From positions 762,734-826,733 of the forward strand of contig NZ_FXXA01000002.1 in NCBI RefSeq assembly GCF_900184265.1: a stretch of 64,000 nt of DNA, written 5' to 3'. The stretch comes from Eggerthella timonensis (GTDB lineage: Bacteria > Actinomycetota > Coriobacteriia > Coriobacteriales > Eggerthellaceae). The notes under the pieces are model-generated. The model searched no databases, was not told the origin of the DNA, and saw only the letters and a list, made by a program, of their open reading frames with translations. Made by a program: the position numbers and the translations under genes. This document shows, in pieces, positions 16,186-24,661 of the stretch (position 1 is the first letter of the stretch; the number at the start of each line of letters is the position of its first letter).

Positions 16186-16887
16186 TCAGTTCTCCACGAT
16201 GAGGTTCTCGGCGATGCTTTTGAGCTTCTTGAAATCGGTGATGACCAGCGCGCCGCGCTGACGCTCGGCGCAATCGGCGTTGCGCAACGCCACGACGGAG
16301 TTCGTGATGGAGTTCACGTGCACGCCCAGCATCTCGGCCAGCTCCTCGTTGCTGAACGGGATGATGGCCGGCGCCTGCGCCGAGTTGAACTCGCGCGCAA
16401 GCGTGAGCAACAGCGCGGAGAACCGTTGCAACACGGGGTAGATGGAAGCGTTCACCGCTTCGCGCGTTTGCAGCGACATCATCTCGAACAGGTACTGCGC
16501 CATGGCATAGCACACGTCGCCGTGCGCCTTGAGGTACGCTCCGAAGCGCTCGGCGTCGATGGCGAAGGCTTCGACCTTCGTGGTGGCCTTCGCGTTGAGG
16601 ATGGACGGTTTGCGGTCGATTTCGGGACGAAACCCCTGGAAGCCGATGAGCGTGCCCGCCTTGTGGAAGAACACCGTTTTGGTGTATCCGTCGGGCGTGC
16701 CGCTGTACAGCCGCATTAGCCCTCTCGTCAGGTAAAACGTTTCGCGCATGTCGTCGCCTTCGCGAAACAGGTGGTCGCCCGGGCTCAGCTCGAGCGAGCG
16801 GGCTTTGAGGGTGCCGTCGGCAACGATGCGCTCGATGGTTTCGCTCAGCAGCGGTTTCGGCTGCACGAACAGGCTGATTGCTTCCAT
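16186..16887 (-). CDS. Crp/Fnr-family transcriptional regulator
   Basis: This protein has 233 residues. The N-terminal cyclic-nucleotide-binding beta-barrel includes LELSPGDHLFREGDDMRETF and TYLTRG-like segments. The C-terminal winged helix includes FSNEELAEMLGVHVNSITNS. It lacks the N-terminal Cys cluster of FNR, so it is not an oxygen-sensing iron-sulfur type by that route. It lies 9 bp after an MFS gene on the same strand and so is probably translated from the same mRNA. Both genes are divergent from the DMSO-reductase-like operon, which is a natural target. Confidence 0.85.
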   Translation of the reverse strand: MEAISLFVQPKPLLSETIERIVADGTLKARSLELSPGDHLFREGDDMRETFYLTRGLMRLYSGTPDGYTKTVFFHKAGTLIGFQGFRPEIDRKPSILNAKATTKVEAFAIDAERFGAYLKAHGDVCYAMAQYLFEMMSLQTREAVNASIYPVLQRFSALLLTLAREFNSAQAPAIIPFSNEELAEMLGVHVNSITNSVVALRNADCAERQRGALVITDFKKLKSIAENLIVEN

Positions 16888-16896
16888 GCGTTCTCC

Positions 16897-18159
16897 CTAG
16901 CGCTTCGATTGTTCCTTGGTGCTCGGATACATCATACCCCACGCGAGAAGGCACGCCCCTGCGGCGAGCGAGGTGGTCAGATAGGTCGCGGACACCGGCA
17001 AGCCGCTTTGCATCATAGCTCCGGCCAGCAGTCCTCCCGCGATCATCCCCACGTCAAGGGCGCTTTGCTGTCGCGCCAAAAACGTGCTGGCGCTGCCGCT
17101 TGGGGATGCGCCCGCGGCAGCGACGAGCGTGGCGGTGGCGCCGAAGTATCCCGCTCCGCACAGGAACGCTCCCGCGAGGACGGGCTCGGGAGCGCAGCCG
17201 ATCGCCATGAGCAGCAATCCGATGCCGTTTGCGGCGATGGTGCAGCCCACTGATCGTTTCGCGCCGAACCGGTCGGTCGCCCATCCGGCGACGAGGCTGC
17301 CGACGAGCCCTCCTGTGCTCAAGAACGCAAACAGCGTGCCGTCGGCGCAGGACGAGAGCGTTTCGTCGGCGAGCGTCTGGCCGAAATTCATGACCACGCT
17401 GTAGCCCGAGGCGAGCAGGAGGGGGCCGGCGAGGAGGAGCGCCCGCTGTCGCAGGGGAACGGAGGCGGGAAGGGAGGCGCGCGAGGTCGGGGAGGGAGCC
17501 GGAGACGCGGTCGCGGCTTCCGCGTTCGCTGATGGTGCGCGCGACGATTCGCCGGTGCGCGCACGGTCGCGCGGCAGTGCGAGCGCGACGGCCGTGCCGC
17601 AGGTCCCCGCGAGCGCGAGCGCGAAGAAGAACGCCCCGTATCCCTGCGCGTCGATGAGTGGGAAGATGGTCACCGGCCCCACCATGAGCGAAGCGGTGGT
17701 TGCGAACCGGACGATCCCCAGGCGCCTCCCCAGCTTGGAGGCGGGCGTGGTGGCTGCGAGGTACTGCGCCACGCTGGGCTGGAACAACGCCAGACCGAAC
17801 GCTTGCGCCAAGCGCAGGGCGACAACCTGCCACAGCTCGGTGCAACCTGAGAGCAGCAGGCATGGCACGGTGTATCCCAACGCGCCTGCGATCATGGCGA
17901 AGCGGCTTCCCCGCTGTTCCACGACACGCTCCAAGGGAATGCGCACGAGTACGGCGATGAGCACGAACAGGCTGTTCTGCAGACCGGCGACGAAGGGTCC
18001 GGCGCCGAGAGACATGACGTAGGTGGGAAGCGCGGTGGTCTCGGTATTGTTGAGCCCGAACAACAGGAAGGCGGTGACGGCGACGAGCGCCGTGACGACG
18101 GCAGACGACCTTGTTGATCTTGTACGGCTCATGCCGTTTTGCTCCCCGCGGGTTCCCAT
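16897..18159 (-). CDS. MFS transporter, 12-helix type
   Basis: This 420-residue membrane protein begins MGTRGEQNGMSRTRS, has an NTETTALPTYVM loop in helix 1-2, and a hydrophilic central loop of about 45 residues rich in Ala, Ser and Pro. The motif VAGWATDRFGAKRSVG in the second half is the MFS helix 8-9 loop. I chose the ATG at 18159, preceded by GGGGAGGGG; an internal ATG at 18132 is possible. It forms an operon with the Crp-type regulator. The open frame continues far upstream, but only as the antisense of the reductase gene. Confidence 0.85.
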   Translation of the reverse strand: MGTRGEQNGMSRTRSTRSSAVVTALVAVTAFLLFGLNNTETTALPTYVMSLGAGPFVAGLQNSLFVLIAVLVRIPLERVVEQRGSRFAMIAGALGYTVPCLLLSGCTELWQVVALRLAQAFGLALFQPSVAQYLAATTPASKLGRRLGIVRFATTASLMVGPVTIFPLIDAQGYGAFFFALALAGTCGTAVALALPRDRARTGESSRAPSANAEAATASPAPSPTSRASLPASVPLRQRALLLAGPLLLASGYSVVMNFGQTLADETLSSCADGTLFAFLSTGGLVGSLVAGWATDRFGAKRSVGCTIAANGIGLLLMAIGCAPEPVLAGAFLCGAGYFGATATLVAAAGASPSGSASTFLARQQSALDVGMIAGGLLAGAMMQSGLPVSATYLTTSLAAGACLLAWGMMYPSTKEQSKR

Positions 18160-18225
18160 GGTTTCCCCTCCCCTCGCGCAGGAGATGATACGGCTTCGCG
18201 TCCTCCTCGTCCAACCAGCCCTGTG

Positions 18226-18382
18226 CAGCCCCCACAACATTGTGGGGCTGGCCTGTGTTTGGGTGGGCGGCCCAACCGTGTGCCCACCACACTGCCGTGT
18301 GTGGAGCGCGCGCCGCGGCCGGCGTATCGTCCAGCTTGTCCGCAAGAATGGCCCCAAAGGTGCCTGTCCCCTTTGGGGCCAT
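18226..18382 (+). promoter_or_regulatory. Series of hairpins upstream of the DMSO-reductase-like operon
   Basis: Stems are visible at 18226-18250 (CAGCCCCCACAA with TTGTGGGGCTG, one bulge), 18262-18288 (GGTGGGC with GCCCACC) and 18348-18382 (ATGGCCCCAAAGG with CCTTTGGGGCCAT, perfect 13 bp). The last lies just before the AGGAGGG ribosome-binding site at about 18400. This is a structured leader or a cluster of REP-like units. Confidence 0.55.
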
Positions 18383-18411
18383 CGGAGAAGACGAGGAAAG
18401 AGGAGGGTGAG

Positions 18412-20967
18412 ATGGAGACGACCGAGACGCATGCTGGCGCATGCGAACCCGAGTACTTCATGCGCGACGGCAAGCTGACCCGTCGCACGTTCATCAAGGG
18501 CGTCGGGGCGATAACCGTCGCATCGGCGCTGGGCTTCGGGGCGCAGGGCGTCGGCGCGCCCGAGGCGCTGGCCGATGAGGTCCCGGCAGCTGCCGGCGAG
18601 AAGGCCGTGCATGCGGTGTGCACGGTGAACTGCACGTCGCGCTGTCATCTGCGCGGCACGGTGCGCGACGGCAAGCTCGTGCGCGTGGAGCCGGGCGACA
18701 TGCCGGGACGGCCGGGGTACGCCAACGCGTGCCTGCGCTCGATGAGCTACATTCAGCGCTTGCAGGACGAGAACGCGCGCGTGATGTACCCCATGCGGCG
18801 CACGGGCGAACGCGGGTCGGGCGAGTTCGAGCGCATCAGCTGGGACGAGGCCATCGACGAGATCGCCGAGAAGCTCAACGCCGTGCTGGCCAAAGACCCG
18901 CAGGCCGCTTCGTTCTACTCGTTCACGGGCGACTTGGGCAAGCTGTCGTGGGAGGCGCCTACCCGCTACGCCGCCACCGTAGGAGCCACCACCTGGGACA
19001 TCGAGGGCATCATGGGCGATCACGGCGCGTCCATGGGCATGACCATGGTGTTCGGCACGCATCGCGGCGCGCACGACTCGCGCGACTACCTGAACTCCAA
19101 GCTGCTCATCGTGTGGGGCCGCAACGTGGCCGACACGCACACGTCCGAGCTGCGCGATTACGTGGCCGCGCGCAAGAACGGCGCGAAGGTCATCGTCATC
19201 GACCCGCGCCAGTGCTCCACGGCGGCCATGGCCGACGAGTGGATCCCCATCAAGCCGCAAACCGATCCGGCGCTGGCGCTGGGCATGATGAACTGGATCA
19301 TCGGCAACGACCTGCATGCCAAGGACAAGCTGGTGGAGGAATCGGTCGCCCCCTACCTCATCCGCGAGGACGACGGCGCGTACCTGCGCATGGTGGACGG
19401 CGCGGTGGTGGCCACGGCGACGGGGGCCTCGAAGGCCGACGAAGGCTCCATCGGCACCGCCCCGGCCGCGCAGGGAGAAGCGGGCGCGGACGCCGGCACG
19501 TTCGTGATCTGGGACGAGCTGACGGGCGCGGCGGTTCCTGCTCCCGATGCGGCCACCATCAAGGGCGGAAGCGTCAAGCCCGCGCTGTCCGGCTCGTTCA
19601 CGGTGGACGGCGTGGCGTGCCGCACGGCTTTCGACCACCTCGTTGACGCATGCGCCCCGTACACGCTCGAGCGCACCGGCGAAATCTGCGGCATCGACCC
19701 GGACGTGGTCGAGCGCTTGTCCCGGGAGTACATCGAGGCGCAGCCTGCCGGCATCCGCATGGGCCAGGGGATGCAGCGCGTGTACCATTCCTACGCGCCG
19801 TTCCGCACCGTGGCCACGCTGGCGATGGTGGCCGGTTACATCGGCGTTCCCGGCGGCGGGGCGTCGCATGCGGGCGGCACCGCCACCAACAAGCCGGTCG
19901 CGGGGTACACGGGCCCGGTGTACGGCTTCGCCGATTGGTCGGACACGGGCAAGAAGGCGAACCTCGTGCCGTCCTCCAAAGTGTATTCGGCGGCGGTGAG
20001 CCACGACCCGGTGCCCATCGACTTCTTGTGGATCGCCAACTCGAACTTCATCAACATGAGCCCCGACTCCAACCGCATCATCAACGAGGTGATCCCGGCC
20101 ATCGACTTTATCGTGACGGTCGACCCGTGGTGGACGTGGACGGCGAAGCACTCCGACATCGTGCTTCCTGCCTGCACGTATTGGGAGCATTGGGACCTCG
20201 TCGACCGCAGCCCGTGGGCCATGTTCAACCAGCCTGCCATCGAGCCGATGGGCGAGAGCAAGTCCGACGTCGAGATCATGTCGCTGCTGGCGAAGAAGAC
20301 CGGCGTCGAGCAGTACTGGAACAAGACCGACGAAGAGTGGATTCGCCAGTTCGTGGGCACCGACCACCCGGCGTGGGACGACTTCGACTGGGATCGCGAC
20401 GTGGTCGAGCAGGGCATCTACGGCCGCTCCGACGCGCTGTACGACTCTGCCATCGTCTACGCCGACGGCACCGGATACAAGACCGATACCGGCAAGTTCG
20501 AGTTCTACACCGAGTCCATGGTGGCGTTCGACGAGGAAGTCCCCACGTGGCAGCCGCCGTGCGAGGACCCGCGCGAGGGCGAGCTGGCCGCGAAGTACCC
20601 GCTCGTGTACATCCAGTACCATGACCGCCTGAACGTGCACACCCAGCACATCCTGAACCCGGCGCTCGAGGTGGTGCAGGACGAGCCCCTGCTGCAGATG
20701 AACCCCGTCGACGCCGAGGCGCGCGGCATTGCGCACGGCGACGTGGTGCGCGTGCTCAACGATCGTGGCGACATGAAGATCCGCGCGTTCCTCACCGAGG
20801 GCATCATCCCGGGCACGGTGGCCACGCAGAGCGGGTGGACGCCCGATTACTTCATCGAGGGCTGCTACCAAAATCTGACCCATCACACCATCTGTGACGC
20901 CGAAGAAGCCTACAGCATGACGAACAGCGCCTTCTATGACGTGCTCGTCGAAGTCGAGAAGGCGTAA
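18412..20967 (+). CDS. Molybdopterin oxidoreductase catalytic subunit, DMSO reductase family, Tat-exported
   Basis: The N terminus of this 851-residue protein holds a Tat signal with TRRTFIKG (Arg24-Arg25) and a hydrophobic stretch ending near ALADE. A [4Fe-4S] site follows, with Cys70-x3-Cys74-x3-Cys78-x28-Cys107. Bis-MGD-binding regions include WGRNVADTHTSEL and VIDPRQCSTAA, and the C-terminal MGD domain includes PLLQMNPVDAEARGI. The family reduces S-oxides, N-oxides, oxyanions or other acceptors, or hydroxylates or dehydroxylates organic substrates. The substrate and the Mo-ligand residue cannot be assigned with confidence. The ATG at 18412 follows GAGGAGGG. It is the first gene of a three-gene operon with the iron-sulfur and membrane subunits. 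Confidence 0.9.
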   Translation: METTETHAGACEPEYFMRDGKLTRRTFIKGVGAITVASALGFGAQGVGAPEALADEVPAAAGEKAVHAVCTVNCTSRCHLRGTVRDGKLVRVEPGDMPGRPGYANACLRSMSYIQRLQDENARVMYPMRRTGERGSGEFERISWDEAIDEIAEKLNAVLAKDPQAASFYSFTGDLGKLSWEAPTRYAATVGATTWDIEGIMGDHGASMGMTMVFGTHRGAHDSRDYLNSKLLIVWGRNVADTHTSELRDYVAARKNGAKVIVIDPRQCSTAAMADEWIPIKPQTDPALALGMMNWIIGNDLHAKDKLVEESVAPYLIREDDGAYLRMVDGAVVATATGASKADEGSIGTAPAAQGEAGADAGTFVIWDELTGAAVPAPDAATIKGGSVKPALSGSFTVDGVACRTAFDHLVDACAPYTLERTGEICGIDPDVVERLSREYIEAQPAGIRMGQGMQRVYHSYAPFRTVATLAMVAGYIGVPGGGASHAGGTATNKPVAGYTGPVYGFADWSDTGKKANLVPSSKVYSAAVSHDPVPIDFLWIANSNFINMSPDSNRIINEVIPAIDFIVTVDPWWTWTAKHSDIVLPACTYWEHWDLVDRSPWAMFNQPAIEPMGESKSDVEIMSLLAKKTGVEQYWNKTDEEWIRQFVGTDHPAWDDFDWDRDVVEQGIYGRSDALYDSAIVYADGTGYKTDTGKFEFYTESMVAFDEEVPTWQPPCEDPREGELAAKYPLVYIQYHDRLNVHTQHILNPALEVVQDEPLLQMNPVDAEARGIAHGDVVRVLNDRGDMKIRAFLTEGIIPGTVATQSGWTPDYFIEGCYQNLTHHTICDAEEAYSMTNSAFYDVLVEVEKA

Positions 20968-20978
20968 AGGAGGAGATC

Positions 20979-21545
20979 ATGACCGAGAAACGATACGGCA
21001 TGGTGATTGACACGCAGCATTGCGTGGGCTGCCAGACCTGCACGGTCAGCTGCAAGATATCGAACGAGGTTCCCGGCAGCGCGCACTGGAACCATTTGGA
21101 AAGCCTGGACGGCGAGGTGCTGTACCAGTCGACGGGCACGTTCCCGCGCACCACGCTGGCCTTCCGGCCGCTGTTGTGCAACCACTGCGAGGACCCGGCG
21201 TGCGTGAACAACTGCCCGTCGGGGGCCATGCACAAAGACCCTGCCACCGGCATCGTGTCGGTGAATCAGGACGTGTGCATCGCATGCGGCTACTGCAGCT
21301 GGGTGTGCCCGTACGGCGCGCCGTCGATGAACGACGTCGACCACGTGATGAGCAAGTGCACCTTCTGCGCCGAGCGCGTGGCAGAGGGCATCGAGCCGTA
21401 CTGCGTGGCCTCGTGCCCCGCGAACGCGCGCGTGTTCGGCGATCTGAACGATCCGGAGAGCGCCCCGAGCAAGCTCATGCAACAGCAGCACGCGCAGCCG
21501 TACCTTCCGGAGGCCGGCACGCATCCGTCGGTCTACTATATATAG
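20979..21545 (+). CDS. Four-cluster ferredoxin-like electron-transfer subunit (DmsB-like)
   Basis: This protein has 188 residues with four Cys clusters of the DmsB/NrfC type: HCVGCQTCTVSC, CNHCEDPACVNNC, CIACGYCSWVC and CTFCAERV...CVASC. They should bind four [4Fe-4S] centres and carry electrons between the membrane anchor and the molybdenum subunit. There is no own signal; it would be co-exported with the Tat substrate. It starts 11 bp after the catalytic gene behind AAAGGAGGAG. Confidence 0.93.
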   Translation: MTEKRYGMVIDTQHCVGCQTCTVSCKISNEVPGSAHWNHLESLDGEVLYQSTGTFPRTTLAFRPLLCNHCEDPACVNNCPSGAMHKDPATGIVSVNQDVCIACGYCSWVCPYGAPSMNDVDHVMSKCTFCAERVAEGIEPYCVASCPANARVFGDLNDPESAPSKLMQQQHAQPYLPEAGTHPSVYYI

Positions 21546-21562
21546 GAAAGAGGGGATGAACG

Positions 21563-22348
21563 ATGTTAGCTGAAATGCTTCCCTTGCTCGTGTTCACCAC
21601 ATTCGCCGGCTTGGCTGCCGGAGCGTATGCCATCGATGCTCTGTGCGGGAATGGGCGCACGGGCTCATGCGCTGCGGAGTCTGCGCGCCCGTGGCTGTTC
21701 CCGCTCGTGTGCCTGGCGCTGCTGGGGTTGGGCCTGTGCGGCACGTTGCTGCACCTGGGACAGCCCTTACGATTCGTGAACGGCATGGCGAACCCCGGCT
21801 CCATGATCGCGCAGGAGGCGTACTGGTCCATTGCGTTCGGCCTGGTCATTGTCGCCGACCTCGCCTTGGCGAAGGTGAAAGGGGCCTCGGTGCGCCCGGT
21901 TCGCTGGGTTGGCGGGCTGGTTGCCGTAGGGCTCATGGTGGTCACGGGCCTGGCGTACTACCAGAGCTTGGGCCTGCCGGCTTGGAGCGGCGCTGCAACC
22001 GTTCCGCTGTTCCTGGTGGGCGACCTCGCGTTGGGCGCGGGCCTGTGCGCGCTGCTCGATCGGTCGGCGTTGGCGAATGGCATCCTGGCTGCGGCCAACG
22101 TGGCCGCCGGCGTCGCGTTCGCCGCGGTGCTGTGCGCGTTCGGGCTGTACGTGGCGCGCGTCGGCCACGATGCGACGGGGCTGCTCGTCGCCGCCGGCAT
22201 CGTGGGGCCGCTCGCCGCAAGCGCTGCGGCCGTCGCGACCCGTGCAGGGAAGCTTCCCGCGCAGGCCGGCGCCGTGGCCGTGTGCGTCCTCGCAACCGCA
22301 GGCGTCGTGATCGCCCGCTACGCGTTCTTCGCCGCTGGCATGATGTAA
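21563..22348 (+). CDS. DmsC-like membrane anchor subunit
   Basis: This 261-residue protein has about eight hydrophobic helices. The stretch LHLGQPLRFVNGMANPGSM is the DmsC family signature after helix 2. It would oxidise menaquinol and pass electrons to the DmsB-like subunit on the outer face. It starts 17 bp after the iron-sulfur gene and ends the operon. A hairpin and a strong terminator follow. Confidence 0.88.
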   Translation: MLAEMLPLLVFTTFAGLAAGAYAIDALCGNGRTGSCAAESARPWLFPLVCLALLGLGLCGTLLHLGQPLRFVNGMANPGSMIAQEAYWSIAFGLVIVADLALAKVKGASVRPVRWVGGLVAVGLMVVTGLAYYQSLGLPAWSGAATVPLFLVGDLALGAGLCALLDRSALANGILAAANVAAGVAFAAVLCAFGLYVARVGHDATGLLVAAGIVGPLAASAAAVATRAGKLPAQAGAVAVCVLATAGVVIARYAFFAAGMM

Positions 22349-22351
22349 GAA

Positions 22352-22384
22352 TGTCCCAAATGGGGACTGTCACCATTTGGGACA
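22352..22384. repeat. Hairpin at the end of the DmsC-like gene
   Basis: TGTCCCAAATGG (22352-22363) pairs perfectly with CCATTTGGGACA (22373-22384); a further partial copy GTTTGGGACA follows. The style is like the GGCCCCAAAGG palindrome before the same operon. Confidence 0.7.
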
Positions 22385-22403
22385 CCCGTTTGGGACAGGT
22401 GAG

Positions 22404-22441
22404 GAAGGGCCCCTCTCGCGCTTTGGCGAGAGGGGCCCTTC
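22404..22441. terminator. Bidirectional terminator between convergent genes
   Basis: A perfect 16-bp stem runs from 22404-22419 to 22426-22441 (GAAGGGCCCCTCTCGC and complement). It lies between the DmsABC-like operon and the convergent reductase gene. Confidence 0.75.
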
Positions 22442-22504
22442 GCATCGGAGGCGGCGGGTCAGAGGGGGAGGGAGCCGCCTCTCTGGAGGGATGTCCTCGG
22501 AGCC

Positions 22505-24250
22505 TTACACGCTGGCGGCGGCGTTCTTGCCGGCCAGGCGGCCGAAGCTCAGCGCGGTGGCCAGGCTGATGCCGGCCACGACCACGGGGTAGTCCACCTG
22601 GAGGCGGCGACCCATCGTGTTGCCGGCCACGTACAGGCCGGGGATCGGGTCGTTCGTGCCGTCCTTGGTCACCTGCAGGTCGTGGTTGCACTCGAGGCCG
22701 CCGAACATGACCAGCATGCCCGCGTTGCCGAACTTGCATGCGTAGTACGGCGGGTTCTCGACGGGGAACATGCGCTTCGACATCTTGCCGAAGTCCTCGT
22801 CGAGGCCGTTGTGGCACAGCTCGTTGTAACGGTCGATCTCGGCCTTCATCGTGTCGTAGGGCAGGCCCGTCTTCTCGGCCAGCTCTTCCAGCGTGTCGCA
22901 TTTGACGTCGGCCGCTTCGTCCACCATGGCCTGCGTCGTGTAGCCCAGGCCGAAGCCGGACAGCACGGTCTCGTACTCGGCGATCTTGTCATCGGGAACG
23001 AAGTACGTGGTGTAGCCATGGCCGTCGGGCATGTGGATGATCTGCTCGGGCCACTTGCTGTCGAAGATCTGCCACGCTTTCACGCCCGCCTTGGCAAGCT
23101 CGGGATCCTTGGCGACAGGCTGGCGCGTGTGCTCGTCGGCGATGTTCTGGCCGGGCACGTCCTCGTTCATGAAGCGCTTGCCCTCCATGTTGAGCTGCAG
23201 GAAGCTGTCCACGCCCAGGGCGCCGCCCATGTGGTGCGTCATCGGCGCGTGGGGACCCAGCTCCATCCAGCCGCCGGCCCAGATGCCCATGAGCTGGCCG
23301 CGGCCATCGTCGACGCCGCCCATGAACTCCTCGGTCCACGGCGCGTAGTAGTGGCGCATCTCGGGATTCGCGCCGTAGTCGCCGCAGCACAGCACCGTGG
23401 CCTTGGCGTTCACCTTGAGGTAGCCGTCCTTCGTTTTGGCGTAGGCGCCCACCACCTTGTCGCCTTCCTTGATGAGCTGCTCGCCCTCGGCTTCGTAGAT
23501 GAGCTCGGCGCCTGCGGCCATGGCGGCGTTGAAGGCGGCCTCGCACGCCCACTGCATGTTGGGATTCGTGGTGATGGTGCCGTGGAAGTAGGGGTACACT
23601 TCTTCCTTGTAGTCGTACGTGTCCAGCTTGGGGAAGCACTTCGGGCGGATGAAGTTCGGCTTGTCGGTTTCGCGGTTGGCGGCCGTGGACTTGAGCACCT
23701 CGTAGTCGGCGCCCTCGATGAACCAGTCGAAGTCCTCACCGGAATGATCGTACCAGTAGCTCATCATCCACGTGTCGCAGCGACCGCCGGTCTCCTTGAC
23801 GTATTCGTTCATGATGTCGGCCTTGGGTGCCCACTCGATGCCCAGGTCCTTCTGGATCTGCGATCCCACCACGCCGAAGTCGCCGGCCATGGAGATGACC
23901 GAGTAGCTGTCCTCGGGCTGCTTCTCCAGCACGATGACCTTCTTGCCGGCCTCGGCGGCTTCCTTCGCGGCGGCGGTGCCGGCCAAGCCCATGCCGATGA
24001 CGAGGACGTCGCAGTCCTTCTCTTCCTTGATGTCGGTGGGAACCTCCGGCGGCGTGAGGAAGTCGGGGGTATAGCTGGTGGGGGAGACGCCCGATGCCGC
24101 GGCCCCGTTCGATCCGCCGTTGCCCTCGGCCGATGCGGTGCTGGCGCTTTGCTGCGGTGCGCAGCCGGCCAGGCCTGCTGCTCCGGCGGCGACGGCCGCG
24201 GTGGCTCCGAGGCCCAGGAATGCACGGCGACTCAGTTTGGCTTCTTTCAT
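22505..24250 (-). CDS. Tat-exported FAD-dependent reductase, fumarate-reductase-flavoprotein family
   Basis: The signal of this 581-residue protein contains SRRAFLGLG and ends in the lipobox LAGC, so it looks like a Tat lipoprotein. A Gly/Ser/Ala linker follows. The FAD site begins at DVLVIGMGLAGTAAA, and the C-terminal FAD segment is PGLYVAGNTMGRRLQVDYP. This is the FAD_binding_2 fold of fumarate, urocanate and related extracellular reductases. No haem or FMN domain is present, so an external electron donor is needed. Such paralogues are numerous in Eggerthella and use varied acceptors; this substrate is unknown. The start at 24250 follows GAAAGGAGAGAGG. It is divergent from a membrane LuxR gene. 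Confidence 0.88.
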   Translation of the reverse strand: MKEAKLSRRAFLGLGATAAVAAGAAGLAGCAPQQSASTASAEGNGGSNGAAASGVSPTSYTPDFLTPPEVPTDIKEEKDCDVLVIGMGLAGTAAAKEAAEAGKKVIVLEKQPEDSYSVISMAGDFGVVGSQIQKDLGIEWAPKADIMNEYVKETGGRCDTWMMSYWYDHSGEDFDWFIEGADYEVLKSTAANRETDKPNFIRPKCFPKLDTYDYKEEVYPYFHGTITTNPNMQWACEAAFNAAMAAGAELIYEAEGEQLIKEGDKVVGAYAKTKDGYLKVNAKATVLCCGDYGANPEMRHYYAPWTEEFMGGVDDGRGQLMGIWAGGWMELGPHAPMTHHMGGALGVDSFLQLNMEGKRFMNEDVPGQNIADEHTRQPVAKDPELAKAGVKAWQIFDSKWPEQIIHMPDGHGYTTYFVPDDKIAEYETVLSGFGLGYTTQAMVDEAADVKCDTLEELAEKTGLPYDTMKAEIDRYNELCHNGLDEDFGKMSKRMFPVENPPYYACKFGNAGMLVMFGGLECNHDLQVTKDGTNDPIPGLYVAGNTMGRRLQVDYPVVVAGISLATALSFGRLAGKNAAASV

Positions 24251-24661
24251 GTCCCTCTCTCCTTTCGATGAGAAGCGCGACGGCCCCTCGCCGTCCGCTT
24301 CATCGTGAGGATTTCCCTTGCGGAATCCTTCCCTGCGCCGCTTACCATACGTGCCTGCGCACCTCCCTGCCACACCTTCGCGCGGGTAGTTTTCGAGTTT
24401 TGCCCGATGAAATCCCTACCTGATACGGGTGGGTAGCCGAGATGAGATAGGCCGGTGCGAGACGGGGAGTGAGACAGGGGGACAGGGTGAGACAGAGGGA
24501 CGGGGTAATTGTCTCATTTTGCTCGCAAAATGAGACAATTACCCCGTCCCTCTGTCTCACCCTGTCACGCACCGGCCCGGCCCGACGTCAAACCATGAGC
24601 AAGGGACGAATTGATGGGGATGGGATATACTGGCAGGGAAACAGACGGAGGGTAGGGGCCG
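24251..24661. promoter_or_regulatory. Shared control region of reductase and divergent LuxR gene
   Basis: This 411-bp stretch has no gene. Repeated GGGTAG words (near 24384 and 24430) and an opposed CCCTACC near 24414 may form operator sites for the LuxR regulator. The right half is occupied by the REP-like palindrome at 24450-24577. Confidence 0.45.
24450..24577. repeat. REP-like palindrome (copy 2)
   Basis: The core arms 24481-24522 and 24525-24566 are perfect complements (42 bp). The sequence is almost identical to the palindrome at 16081-16170. An outer stem, GGCCGGTGCG (24450-24459) with CGCACCGGCC (24568-24577), encloses it, with a 21-nt bulge on the left that repeats part of the core (GAGTGAGACAGGGG). 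Confidence 0.88.

Noticed and set aside
18160-20886. Long open frame on the minus strand continuing upstream of the MFS gene
   Set aside because: It is the antisense of the molybdoenzyme gene and looks open only because of GC-rich codon bias. The MFS start at 18159 has the only good ribosome-binding site.
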